Shown here: one piece after another, positions 24,950-39,032 of the stretch
Layout: each line of letters opens with the position of its first letter
How positions within the stretch are numbered: position 1 is the stretch's first letter
Origin: Rosellinia necatrix
Lineage: Eukaryota > Ascomycota > Sordariomycetes > Xylariales > Xylariaceae
Length of the DNA stretch: 64,000 nucleotides
Reading direction: 5' to 3'
Assembly (NCBI GenBank): GCA_021209875.1
Contig: JAGYVD010000004.1
Coordinates: 4,749,001-4,813,000, forward strand
Translations under genes and position numbers: made by a program
The notes under the pieces: model-generated
Seen by the model: only the letters and a program-made list of their open reading frames with translations
The model's database searches: none
What the model was told of the DNA's origin: nothing

Positions 24950-27900
24950 TTAGTAAGAGCTGCAGCTATTTAAATTTTCTTTTATGTAGTTTTTTCTTAC
25001 TGCGGTTTAATACGACTTATATATTCGTTTATTATTAGAATTATTAGTTAATTAAGTTGCTAAAAGGTTTTTCGGTCTAGTAGTAGCTATTTAAAAAAAT
25101 TAAGTAAAAAAAAAAGCAACAGCAACAGACTAGAGATTAAAAACAGATCGACATATTTACGAACTACGGAGCTAAAATATTTTGTTAAAAGCTTTAATTT
25201 GAATTACAGGTTTTTTAAACAAATTAAAACTTGTGTATTTTTTTTTTTTATTTAATTTTTTTTTATTATTATCCGATAAAATTTTGTTAATTAAAACTAT
25301 AAAGATCAGCTTTAAAAAAATAAAAAGTATTTGTTATTATCGGTTTAATAATTATTTTTATTATTATATAGTAGCGATTTATTATTTAATACTAATTTTA
25401 ATATAATTACTTTGTTTTTTTTATTTAGTAACGTTAATATAAAACTTTAAATCGTAAAATTTACAAAAAAATTCTAAGCTAACTAAAACATTAAAACGAT
25501 TTAAACTTAAAAAAAACACGTGGCGTTAAACTGTTTAAAAAGCTTATATAAAACTTAAAATTTAAATTTAAGCTAATTTAAACAAATTATTTAGTCTATT
25601 TTTTTATTAGCATAAAAAAAACATGTTTAGTTTTTTATATCCCGATTAAAGTTTTTTAATATATGATCTTTTTTGGTTAAATAAATTTATATTATTTTTT
25701 ATACGGTTTATAGCCTAACTTTTTAAAGCTTTTAACTTTTTATTTAAATAGGCGATTTTTAAAATGTTTGTTAAAGATTATTTTTTTTTTAAAAAAAGCC
25801 CGGGTAAAAACTTAAAAAAATATATAAAAAATATAATTTTTTACGCCTAGAAAATTTTAAAAAATTTAGCTTTACTTAATAATAATTTAGTTTTATAAAA
25901 CAAAATAAAATTTATTTTTTATAAAAGTTTTAAAAATAAAGCTTAAAAATAATATTAATATATAAACGCTGACTCGCGGAAAAATTAAGCGGCTTTATAA
26001 AAAGGTTTTATAAACCGATTTTTTTTAAAAATAATAAACTAAGATTTAAAATTAAAAGCTTAGATTAAAAATTTTAACCGACTACTAATAGAATTTTTAG
26101 CTAAGTTAATAAATCGTGCTAATAAGTTGTTTTTAAAAGCTAATAATGTTTAACTAAAAAATTTACGTTAGAATTTATATTGTAATATATATAGCGGGGG
26201 CTACGACAAAAATAACCGAATCTATAAATAAATTACCGACCGACTAATCGGTTAAAAATTAATAACTAGATTTAAAAAATTTATAAACGCTTATATATAT
26301 TAATATTTAGCGGACATTATAGTAGTATATATTTTAAAACTTAATAAAAAATCGGAATTTTTTAACCAAGTGGGCATAAAATTACGACCGTTTAAAATAA
26401 ACAATAGCAATTTTATCGAAAAAATAAATAAAGCTATTAAAACCGCGTTAAAACAGTATAAAATAGCGTTGCTATTTATAATGCTTGCCTTACTAATATA
26501 TATACTACCCCGGTTTTTTTTAAAACTTTAGTTCTAATTTAACGTATATAAATATTTATTAAGCTATTATAACTAAGCTTATTACAAAATGTTTAAACAG
26601 TTTTTATTAAGCTAATATTAATTATATATATTTTTATAACTTTTTAGCTAAAAATATAAATATATTTAAAGCTAAAATAATAGCTACTACCCTAGGCATT
26701 TAAATCTTGTAAAAAAAACACAGCAGAACAATAATTTTTTAAGTAAACAAGAAAATCCGCGCAAAATATTCCAAAAAAAAAAATATTATAAAATATACTA
26801 AAAACGCAGTAGATATAACGTGCGTAAAAAATACAATAAAAAACGTAAAAAATATAAAAAAAAATATAAAAATTAACTCTGTTTAATTTTAATCTATTAA
26901 AATTATAGTATAAAAAAACACGGAGTATATAAATGCTTAAAAAAATAAAAGCTGTATTAAGAAAAAGCTTGTATTTATAAAGCAGTAGAACAAGGATTAC
27001 TGTTGCTAGCGGACCTCTGTTATAACTTGCTAAACGCTGTTTTTTAAAAATAAAATATAATTTCTGCAGCTTTTTCTACTTTTTTAAGTTTTTTAGCTTT
27101 ATAAGCTTTTAAGCCGGCTGTTATTAATATAAATATAAATATAATAATAGATTTTAATAAAAAGATTGCAACTTTTAAGTATTAAAAAAAAAAAAAGCAG
27201 AAATTTATATATAAAGCAAAAACTAACGCTTTTTAAGCTTATAAAGCTAAAACTGCCTAAATATTACCTGATTATATAAACATTTTTTTTGCTCGACTTT
27301 ATAAATAAAAGCGATTTATAAAAAGTTTTCCGGCAGATTTAATGTTTGTCCGAAACAAAAATAATAATATTAAAATATATAATGTTTTTTTAGTTAAAAA
27401 AAAAAATAAAAAAATAATAAACGTACTATTTAAACCGCTGTTACTTTATTTAATTTTGCAGGCAAAACGATTAAGCAGGCCTAACAAAAAATTACAGGAA
27501 GAACTTATCCGACAGCTAGTTAAAGCTTAAAAACAGATTGCTAAACAGAACACTGTTTTTATTTAAGCTTATAAAAACAACTATAAAAATCATATAAATA
27601 TTAGCTAATTATTAAAATTAACTCTGTTTTTTAGCATTACTTAAAGCTAATTGCTAAATAAATTTTTTATTATTTAAGCTTAGCTTATTTATAAAATAAA
27701 ACTGTTTTTTATTATAAAGCTTAAACAACTACAGAAGTTTAAAAAAAAAAAAAAACACTATTTAGTAGCAGCAAAAATAAGTTTTTTAGCTATATTAGCT
27801 TAAGCTACATATATTGATTAAGTTATTAATAATAATAAAAAAACATACTTTAGCTATATTTAAAAAAAATTAAATTTAGTTTAAATAAAAAAATGTTTAA

Positions 27901-30900
27901 TTAATAATAGCTTTTTGTTTAAACTTATTAGTTTTAATTATATTAAACGTTATAAATTAATATTAAAAACAGTACTACAACCGCTAAAATTAAAAATAGC
28001 CGATAACAGCACTTTTTTTATTTATTACTACGTAGTATTTTTATTTACCGTTTAAAAAATTATATTAGTTATATATGCTTATATTACGGGCTAAAATTAA
28101 ACTTATAATTTGTTATTAAAAAAAGCTTAGCTGCGACGGAATACTGCTATAATTAATTATATTATTAATCGGATTATTTTTAAAAAAATTAAAAAAGCTA
28201 AATATATTTTTTAAATAACGAAAGCAGTACTAATTAAGCCTGGTGTTTTAAAAAAACGTCCGGAAACAAATAATTAAAGCTTTAGAACTTCGTCGGAAAA
28301 AAGCAATAACGATTTAAATTTAAACGATAAAATTTAAAAAAAAAAAGTTTATTATATAGACATTTATAATTAAAATATAACTAAAAAAATAATTAATATT
28401 GCTAAATTAATTTTAGCAAAAACTAAAGCATTAATAACTATAAAGTTAAAAAACTAATATAAAGCTTATATTTAAATTAAGCTTTAAAACAGAACTACAA
28501 TAATCTAAAAAAAACTAACCAAGCTATAAAAAACCTAAAACTTTTTAAAAAAAAAGTAACTTTTGCTAAATATAATATTTTTATTTCTTTTGTTTTAATA
28601 AACTTAATTTTATATTTTAAGCTTGCATATTAAACCTGTAATATTAATAAAATTGTTCTTATCCTAGTAAAAAAAAGCTTTTTAAATATTAATTTATAAA
28701 TTATTAACCGTTTATTATCGCAGAAAACTATTTTTAATAATTTATATAACCGGATTTTTTTATAAGCTCTTTTATTTATTACTTTTATTAATTTTAGTAA
28801 ACTTTGCTTAATTATATTTTTAAAACAAAAAAAGTCGGAAGAATATATAATATTGCTTATTTTAAAAATAAAAAAAAAAAAAAAAGAAAAATAATTTTAA
28901 GTCTGCAGGACCCTTAGAAAATTGCCTTACTAGTACTATATAAATTAGCTAAAAATTTTTAAAATAAAAAAAACCTGTTTGCTTGTTACTTTTAGATAAT
29001 AAGTAACTTTAATATATTAATGCTTAAAATAAATATTTGCGATAATTAAAAAATAACTGTTTTAAAGTTAAATAATTAATTTAACGTAGATCTAGCTTTA
29101 ATATTTATTAAACAAAACAAGTTTTTCCGCTAAAATTTTAAAGTATTTAATAAGTATAAAACTAAAATAATAATAAACATAAAATTTATCCAGTAGCTTT
29201 TAAAAACAATTTAAACGTTTACTTACTATAAAAGCCCACGACTGCTAAATCGGTAGATATTTATAATAAATATATAACTTATTTATAAGCTTTTAAGTTA
29301 AAAAAAATTAAAAAAACTTAAAATAATAAAGCGACTTAAACAACAGTTATTATTTAATAAATTTTAATAAATAGTCGACTAGTAGTTTAAAACGTCGTAA
29401 CTTATTATTAAAAACAAAGCTGTTATTTAAAAACAACAGGCTTAAGCTCGAAAACTCTGTTATATATAAAAAGATTATTTTATAGTTAGCTTAAAAAATA
29501 TAAAAATAACGGACTTAATAAAACATACTATTATAATAAACAAATTTATTAAACTTTATAAACTACGTTAACTAAAATATATAATAAATAAAAAAAACTT
29601 CGCGAAAAAAATCCTTTTTTAATTAAAAGCGGCCAGGCTGATTTATTTAAATATTTCAGCTTAAAAAACATAAATAAAGTACTTATTAAAATTAAAACCG
29701 GAGGAAAAACGATTTATATGCTGCTACATTTTTATTAATTAAGCAATAATAAAGCTTTAATAGCTAGTTTATAAACGCGATAAAATGTTTAATGTTTTAA
29801 TTTAAAAAAATTACGCAGTGTTTTTTTAAAAAAACACAGCTTACAAGTTTTAAGCAATTAAAATAAACTATAAAAACTAACTTAAAACCGCTTTTATTAT
29901 ACCGAATAAATAATACTTAAATAAAAAAATATTTTAAAGTTTTATAAAAGCTTCGTATATTTATTATGCTTTAAAAAACATAAGATTTAATAAATAGCCG
30001 CTTTATAAAAAGTTTTAAAAACCCGTTTTATTTTTTTTTATTAGTTACTACTTAAACTAAAAATATTTTTAATATTTTTATAAATAATTATAATACGTTA
30101 AAAAAACTTTTAATAATTTGTTTAATTTTTTTTATATTTTTTATTTTCTTTAGATTGCTTTTATCCCGATCAGATTATTTTTAAAAAAAACGATTTTTTT
30201 TTTAAATAGCGTTATAGCCTTAAGTTTTAAACTATTAAAAAAACAAATTAAACTATCTATTAAACATAGGTTTTATTTTATATAATAAGCAGAACTAAAA
30301 AACTATTTTTAAAACAAAAAAGAATTAAAACAATTTTTTTACTTAGTTTTTTATTTAAAAATCTATCTGCTAAAAAAAGCAGACTTAATAAAAATACTAA
30401 AAAAAGCCTATATAAAACTAGCGCCTATTATTACTTCGACTAAAAAACCTTTAGTGCTAAAAAAAAAAGTGCGGAAACTTTTTATATAAACTAAAAAATA
30501 AAGTCACGCTTTTATTATTATCTGTTAAAAAATCCAGACTTAAATAATAAAAAATCCAGACCTTATTTTTTAATATTATCTAGCTACTAACGCTTTATAA
30601 ACAGGGGCAAAAAAAATACTTTTTTAACTTGCGGTCCAACCCGTCGGAACTAAAATTTTAAATAAAATTATAACATTTATAAAAATTCTTATGTTTATAT
30701 TGTTTTAATTATTAGATTTAAAAACTTAATATTTTACTAAGGAAAAAAAAGCTTTAAGCCTGGTTAAATATTTAGCAGAATATTAGTAGTTAATACTAAA
30801 ATCTTTTTATTTTATTATATTTTACACGGATTATTTAAACCTGTTATTTATTTTTAAACTAGAGTTAAAAATATAAAAAAAAGTTGCAACATAGCTAAAA

Positions 30901-33900
30901 AAATTAAGCAAATATTAGTTTATTGTGCGTTATTAACTTAATATAACACGTATTATCTAGATTATAAATAAACTTTTTAAGTTATAAAGCTTTACTGTCA
31001 AACTTACTAATTAAATAAATACTAAAAAATTACTTTTTATTATTTTAAACGTTTTTATTTTAAAAAGGAAAAAGCTTATTAAAATAAACGTGTTATTATT
31101 TTTTTTTTTTTTAGTAATAAAAAAAGTTAATTTTAACTTATTAGCTAAGCAATATAAATTAAATAAATAGTATAGCAACTTAATATAATATATAATAAAA
31201 GGATTAATAACGGTTTTTTTATTAACTATTAATTAAAAAAAAACAGTAGTAAAATAGTTAATATAGTATCGCATTTAAAATAGCTATTTGTTTTAAATCG
31301 AATAAAACGGGAGTTTAGCTAAATATGTCCTGCCGGAAAAAATACCGGTAGTATTAAAATAAGCATACGATAAGTATAAACATTATAAACACGTTATTAC
31401 CTGAAAGAATTTAATAAAGCAGTTCTAGTAGCCGTCGAAAAACATAAACATTAATAAATATTATAACTGTTGTTATATTTATAAAAAAATAGGACTAAAA
31501 TTGCTATTTATAATTAAACAACAAGTTATAATATTTAAGCTATAAAACGTAGTTAGCATAAACTATATTAAACTAATCTTTTTTGTCGGCTTAAATAAGT
31601 TAAAATATATACTAGTAATAGCCGATTATTTTAGCCGGTTTATTTTTTGTTTCGCTATTAAAAAAATCGGCTTTTTCTCCGTTTTATAAGCATAAGATCT
31701 GCTGTTAGCTATATTTAAATATTTTTAACAAATGTTTACGGATTAAAGATTTAGCGACATAATTAAGAAATTCTTTATTAAAAATAAAACAACTTTAACG
31801 CATGGGCCTTTTAACGCACCGTGGACTTATAGCTTTATTAAAAGAATCGTTTAGTTAATAATAAAACAGTTGCAGAAATAAGCTTCAGATATAAGATATA
31901 AATAATTAAAAGCATGGCCTGTTTAATTATTAAACGTAATAATAGCTATTAACTTACAACAAATAAAAAAAACCTATTTATCTTCTGCGGAAATTCTATT
32001 AAAATAAAAACTCCGGCTAACCGCCCCTGTATTAAAAAAAAGCTAAATAAATATAACGAACAGAACAATTAAAAAAATTAAAAATATAATAAGTATTAGA
32101 AAAAAATTCTGCAACTAAATATTAAAACAATTAATCCGTTAAAAAAAATAAAACTTTTTCTATTAGCAGGGACAACTTTATAAAATAAGCAATTAAATAT
32201 AAAAATATATATATAACCGGAATAAAATAATAAAAAGTTATCAGTAAAGCAAAAATACAACAAATAATAATAAACATGTTTTTAAATTATAACCTGCGTA
32301 ACAAAAACCGTACAAAGTTATTAAAATAACGTTAAAAGTATCGGTATATATTATAAACATAACTAGCTAAAAAAAACCGCGGAAAGTTTATATTAATAAT
32401 TTAAAACTTTATACCGACGAGATAAAGCCAGCTTTTAAGCTGTCGGAAAATAAGTTCGAAAAACAGCGAAAACATTTTAAAAAATTAATTCTAGACAAGT
32501 TTAATTAATTTATTACTTATTAGCTAAACAAAAAAAAAGCGCTAAACTTACGACTAAAAATATTAGAACCGCTTAAGCAGTTTTTTTAGTAATTTTTACT
32601 AGCTTATATATTTATTTGCACCTGCTTGTTTGCTTAATATTATTTTAAATAGCTATTATTTTAAGTATAACTTTATCGATAACTTAATAAAACTATTTAA
32701 TTATTACTTATTATTATTATTTGACTTGTTCTGCTTTTTTTTAATCTTGTTATATATAAATAATTACTAACTATTTTTATTTTTTTTTTTTATTTTAACT
32801 TTTTAAACTTATAATTGTTAAAATTACCGCAAACATAATTTTTAAAATAAATGCTTCTTAATTTCTTTTAAATTACCGACCGTTAATATTTAAAAAAAGC
32901 TTTTAATTATTTAAAACTTACCGGAAGCGTGGATACGTGTGGGCATTTATATATTCAGAATATAAAGCCGAAGATATTTTTATTACGTTTAAGTTTAATA
33001 AACAACTTAAAAAATTCTAAATCGTGGGCCGAAGTGGTTATAACACTTAAAAAAAAACATATAATATATATCAACAGAAAATCTAAAAAACAGATATATA
33101 AACAGACAAAAAACAGAAGATAAAATTTTATACTACAAGTTAAAAAAGACAGACTATTTTAAACAAGTGGATTATTACTTGATTATTATTTTTTTATATT
33201 TTTAAGCAGTAAGTTATTAATTTTAACCGAGACCCCGTATATAAAATTAAATATTTTTTAAGCAAAAAAACATACTTAAAAAAAGCTGCCGACCTTTAAA
33301 ATTTTTATTATTTAAAAAATAAATAGCCGACTATAAAAAAACAAGTAGAAGTGCTGGCTTAACGTATAAAAAAGAAATCTTTTGCTTTAAAACTAGTCGA
33401 CTAATTTATATATAAAACGTATCCGTACGCTTAAAACAAACAGCTTTATTATTTACGAGGCGATATTCTAAAAATATTAAGCAGAAAATTTAATTATTTA
33501 AAAAAAGATATAAGCGGACATGTTATAATTTTTATAGCAAAAGATTTTTTAGTATTATAAAACAAGTTCTGCAATAAACGTATTTATAAATAATATTTTT
33601 ACCGACGTTTAAAAAACTATAGGTATAATATTAAAAAAAAAACATATCGGAAGCTAAAAGTAAAAAAAAAAGAATTTTTATTGCTTTAAAAGTATTTTTT
33701 TATTATTAAAAAAAAAAAAAACAAATTTACTGCATTTATTTAAGACTAAATAAAACTAAAAAAAAAAAAAGCTTAAACAACCGATATTTAATATATATAT
33801 TATTTTTAAAAATAATAAACATTTTATTAAAACAAAAAAACTAAATTAAAAAATTTGCTTGTTATACTACTGCTGTTAATATATTAAACCAAATATTTTT

Positions 33901-36900
33901 AGGGCTAAAAAAAATAGAAAATTATTTGTGTAAAAACAACTAATAAAAAACTTATAAATATTATTTAATTTAATTTAAAAAAAATAATTAAAACTTTCGC
34001 GGCTTTATTTAAAAACGCACTTATAAAAAAAAATAATACTGCTTTTATTTATAAAAATACAACTTAAACTTTAACTTAAAGCTGTCGGATATAAATTTAA
34101 ATATTAACGACGCATTAACTAATAAAAATATATTTTATATTTAAACATAAAATTAAATAAAAAGCTAATATAGATATTAGTAAGTTTATAAATTAAAAAA
34201 AATTTTAAAGATTTTAAAAATAAATATTATGTTTTAAAACTAGATCTTTTTAAAAGCTTAAAAAAAGTAGGGCAGAAGCTATTTTTACAACTTTTTAAAA
34301 AATAGCCGAAAGGATTTATTGCCTGATTATTTAAAAAAGCGTACAAAAAAGCTAAAACTAAAAGATTTAAGTATTTAAGCCCTATTTTTTTAAACGATAG
34401 GACAAAAAATACTTAAAATATTTACTATAAAATAATTAAACTTTTATTAAACATTTAGATCCGATTATATTAAAAAATCCTTTTAATTAAATCTGACCGT
34501 ACTTTTATGCTAAACATAACTTTTTTGTTGTTTAAAAAAATAATTAAAAAATATAATAACTAAAATATATTTTAGTTAAATAAAATAATTCGATTTAAAC
34601 AGAACGCTTTTATTTTTTATTAAACCGACTTGTTAATATATTTTAAGCATGTTATAAAAAAAATCAGATTAACTCTTTTTAACCTAGCTTTTTTAGCTAA
34701 TCTTGCGCTTATACACGTAATATTAACTAAATATTTTTTTTTACTTCAGGTATATATTTTAATCTAACCAGGCTAACTATATATATTTATTAAAATCGTA
34801 AAAAATATGCTAAGCCCGTTAAAAACTAGGTTTAAAATAAAACTTTGCCGCTGGAACACAGAGGCTTTAAAAATACAGACTTATAATAGAACTATAAAGT
34901 TTTAAGCAATATATGCTGATCAGATATTACGTAAAGCTTTTTTTTTTTTATTTAGCTAAGCAAAAATATACTATAATATATAATTAGCTTAAAAACTAAT
35001 AAGTTTTATTATAACAAGAACTTATTAAATTTAATTCGATAATTATATTAATAACAAAAAAACATCAGCTTTAAAAAAAAAACTAAACTAGGTTTTCTAC
35101 TTTTTATTTTTTTTATACAGAAAAATATATTTACTTAATAAACCGAAAGCTTAGTTTATTTTTTAAACTAAACTTTTATTAAAGTATATTTTAATATTAT
35201 ACGCTTAAACTTATATATATATTAGTATAAAAGTTATTTTTATAAATCGATATTTTTTTTACCCGCTTTTTAAAAAAATATAATAAATGCTTTAAATAAA
35301 AAACAACTAAAACTTTATAGTTAAAAATAAACCTGAATTAAAACCTGCGATTAATTAGTTAAAACTTAGCCACTATAAAACTAAAATAAACTTAACTTGT
35401 TTTTAAGTCCAACATTTATTATAATAATATATTAAAATAAACCGGTCGGTATAAATTAACAGCAACAACGCTAAAATCCCCGCGGTTTTAAAACTAAAAC
35501 TAAAAATCAGATCTTATAAAGTATTACTACAAGCAAACCTAAAAAAAACACGATTATTTTTTAACTACGTTTATTTAGCAGACTTGCCTGCTTATTAAAC
35601 TATAAACATATTTATAATAAAAACTATAAAAAGTAAATTTTAATAGAGTTACTACTAAATAATTTAATAAATAATTGCAGAAAAAAAACAGACTATAAAA
35701 CGGGTCGCAGTTATAAACATTTTAACTAAAGCAGAAAAATTTAAATTAAAGTTTTTTTTAATTTATTAAAATAGCAGGATTATATAAGAAAACTTATATA
35801 TTATATTTAACACTATAAATAATAATAAAATAATAGTTATAACAAAAGCAAACAACTACCGACGAATGTTTAACAAATACTTGCCGGTTTTTTTTAAAGC
35901 TAAATATATATATATTAGGATATTTAATCGGAAAAAAAATAACCTAGCGTTATTTATTTATTTAAAAAAGCAACACTAAACTTTACTAGCACAAAAAATA
36001 CAACTACTAGAAAATTTTTAATACGATATGTTTTTTATAATTAATAACTATAATAAAAAAATTAAATAATTAACAAAAGATCTAACTTGCATAATATAAA
36101 CCTGCTAAAAATTAAATATTTTACTAAAAAACTAAAGCTTTTTAAAAAATAAGATTATATAAACTAAATTATTTTTTAATTATAACAAAACCTAATTCTT
36201 ATATAAATATTATTTAAACGGACGTATATATTAAATATATTAATAACTAATAGCTGCTTAAAAAAATCACCTAAACTTTCCTGCTAAAACAAAGTCGCCT
36301 ATTTATGCTTAAAAATTTAACTTAAAACTTTAATAAAAAGACCTTCCTGAAGTAATAAAAAACAAAAGGCCTTTAATTATTAAAGTAAAAAAAAAGCGAT
36401 TTCAATAATAAAAAAACCTAATAATTACCTCGTACTTATTTAACTAACGGCTTTACTACAACAAAAAAAATATACTACTTAATAAAGATTTTATTTTTTT
36501 AGCTTTAACAAATAAAATAATAGTCGGTTATAACTTGCTAACTGTATATATAACTAAACAAAAAAAAACAAAAGATTTTATTAATACAACTGCAATAATA
36601 GCTGTTCTTTTAACTTCTGGCCGTGTTCTGGTTTATTATAAAATATAATTATTTATTTTAAAAATAAATAAAACCGTCCTTTGCTAAATACTTTAAAACT
36701 TAAGCAATATTTAAAACTTAAAATTAATAAACGTACAGATTTATTTAAATATTTAAGCATTTTTTATTTAACTAAAAGCTTTAGACTTTAATAATTTATT
36801 TTAAAAACAAAAGATCGCCTTGTTTATTTTAAATAATAATTTCTTTTTAAGCCTTATTTTTTTTTCGACTTATAATTATTAACCTTAACTTATTGTTATA

Positions 36901-38927
36901 TTTAATAACCTTTTAGTTTTTATTATAATTATAGCACTTAATATAAACTCCGAGGAAAAACATAAGCAATTAAAAAAAAAATGTTTTTAAGTTTACTTAA
37001 TAAAAAAAGCAGAAAAATAACTATAGCTAACGTATAAAATAACCGATTTAAATAAACAGCGAATTAAATAAATACGGACAGCTATTTAACGTTTAAAATT
37101 GTTCCGACCTATTTAAAATTCCGATATTATATTAAAAAAACTCTGCTTATCTGTTAAACGTAATCAGATAAATTATTTAATATAACAATTGTTCGACCTA
37201 AATAACTTAATAAAATATTACTAAAATTAAAAAATTATTAAAGTATTTTTTAAACAATAATATAAAAACTTTTTATTAGCTGTTTTTAATTAAAATATTT
37301 TTTTAAGCGCTAAAGCAGAAATTAATTATTATTAAATGCCGGAAAAACTAATTTAAAAAATAAAGCGGATCAAGGCGAAAAAAAACCGGCTTTTATTTTT
37401 TTTTAATAAATATATCTACGCTACTTTAAAAATATCTAAACAAAAAAATATTTTAAAAAAAAATCAGTCGGATATTTTTACCGTTTATATTAAATATTAA
37501 CCGTATTATTAATTTTTAAAGTTTATTAAATTAAATATATAAAATTTATATATTTTTAATATATGTTAAATAAAAAGCTAGATTATAAAAATATATGTAT
37601 TAAATTTATAAAGTCTGCTAGCTGCTTAATTTAATATAATTTTTTATAGCTTATATAAAAAGCTATAGCTATTTAGATATAACTATATAATTTTAAAAAT
37701 ACCGCAGAAAAATCCCCCAGCTATAAGGTTATACGTGCGGTTATATAGAATAGCATAATAATTTTATTTAAAAATTATAAAACTTATCGATATATTAAAC
37801 TAAAAAAAGTTAATAAAAATATAGCTAATTATTTAATAAAAATAAAAACTAAATAGTATAAAAACAGGCTATTTTATATTTTTTTTTAAAACAGAATTAA
37901 TTATATAAAAAATATAAAAAGCTTTTAAACTTTAATTATTTTTAGCAGCGTAATATTTTTTTATAATAAAAAGTTAAAACAGCTTAATTAAAAAACTAAT
38001 TAAAAAACAAACTTAAAAAAAAGCAGTAAAAAGCTTTAAAATACTATTATAAATAAAACCTTTTTTTTAAAAGCATAAACAACCGTTACTACATTTAATA
38101 GTCTGGATAAACTTAATAAAAAACTTAAAAAAACTTTTATTTTTATAGAATAGTTTAACTAAAAAGCATTAACTATTTTTTTTATTAGTAATACTATAAA
38201 CAAAAACAATATTAATAATAACGTAGCATTTAATAATTAACTATAAATAAAAACTAATAAATTAACTATAGCAAAAATAAAAACTAAAAATCTAAAACTT
38301 CTGCTAAAAAGCGCACGATAAAACAAAAAAAAATAATAAGCTAGCTAAAAAATAATTAAAACTTTAAAAAGTTTTAAAAAAAAGTTCTAATAAAACAAAA
38401 AAAAACTTTAATAAACTAAGCAAGATTTAAAAATTATATAAAAAAAACATTAAGCGTAAAGCTTTAAGTTATAAACTATATAAAAAAAAATTTAAAAATT
38501 AAAAAAAAATTAAAAAACTACGACTTAAAAAGTGCCGACAAACTTTTATTAATTATTAATATTTTTTTAAAAAATAAAGTTGCTTTTAGCTAAAAAAAAC
38601 TTTAAAATTTCCTACTTGAAAAAAATAATTTAAAGCTTTAAAAATAAACAAGAATACACGGATCGTTTTAACTAAATAGTTATTAAGTTGCAAAAAAATT
38701 TTATTTATACGCTAAAAAATTAAAAAACTATTAAATAATCAGGTTATAGTTATAAAAAATAATAAAAAAACAGCTTAATAAAAATAAAATTGTTTAAAAA
38801 AAATTTGTAATACTAACTTAAGCTTTAATACTAGCTAAATTAAAAAAAAACAAACCTATTATCCTAGGAAAAAAACAGAGAATTTCTTTCGGCGGTGCTT
38901 GTAATAAGGATATTTAGCCGTATATAA
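24950..38927 (+). mobile_element. 14-kb RIP-degraded transposon island
   Basis: Extremely AT-rich block; a sampled line (30001-30060) has 10 G/C of 60. All frames are riddled with TAA and TAG. Surviving G/C sits mainly in AGCT/GC and CG contexts, while CA and TG are scarce. That is the pattern expected when RIP converts CpA to TpA on both strands (established for Neurospora and relatives). On the plus strand one can still read RNase H and integrase remains of a Ty3/gypsy-type pol at about 30.7-32.0 kb. A second long, less interrupted reading frame at about 35.5-37.0 kb is not identified. At 14 kb it is too long for one ordinary fungal gypsy element (about 5-8 kb), so nested or tandem insertions are likely. 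Both ends coincide with 105-bp direct repeats. Confidence 0.9.
29690..32480 (+). pseudogene. Ty3/gypsy-type pol remnant (RT-like, RNase H, integrase)
   Basis: Readable only across stop codons. RNase H: 30730-30970, with the segment YFTKEKKALSLVKYLAEY, then FYTDYLNLLFIF (the YTDH-like motif) and VRY..LNITRII, in the expected order. Integrase: 31440-32040, with a CC pair near 31459, then YILVIADYFSRFIFCFAIK (first catalytic Asp, 31621), MFTD (second Asp, about 31738), and FNAPWTYSFIKRIV, where Lys sits at the place of the third catalytic Glu (GAA to AAA fits RIP on the other strand). A reverse-transcriptase-like stretch precedes it at about 29880-30130 (SFIKASYIYYALKNI), which is less certain. 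In-frame TAG often falls where Trp or Gln is expected. The order RT, RNase H, IN is that of Ty3/gypsy elements. It is clearly dead. Confidence 0.75.
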
Positions 38928-39032
38928 GGTGGTCTGTGCACCCGGGACCTTAAACCTATCCACTTTTCACCCTAGCCTAAAAAATAGCTCTATAACAAAT
39001 ACAACATTATTCCTTATTCCGAACCTAACAAA
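38928..39032 (+). repeat. right copy of 105-bp direct repeat bounding the RIP island
   Basis: Same orientation and length as 24845-24949, with five transitions between them. Three of these appear as C in the left copy and T here (two in CA context), and two as the reverse. The junction to the AT-rich DNA is sharp, whereas the outer flank returns at once to normal composition. Confidence 0.9.

Noticed and set aside
27342..27530. 62-codon and 64-codon open frames inside the AT-rich island (also 32929-33123)
   Set aside because: Lys/Asn/Ile-rich translations of RIP-mutated DNA with no domain; expected by chance in 14 kb of such sequence.
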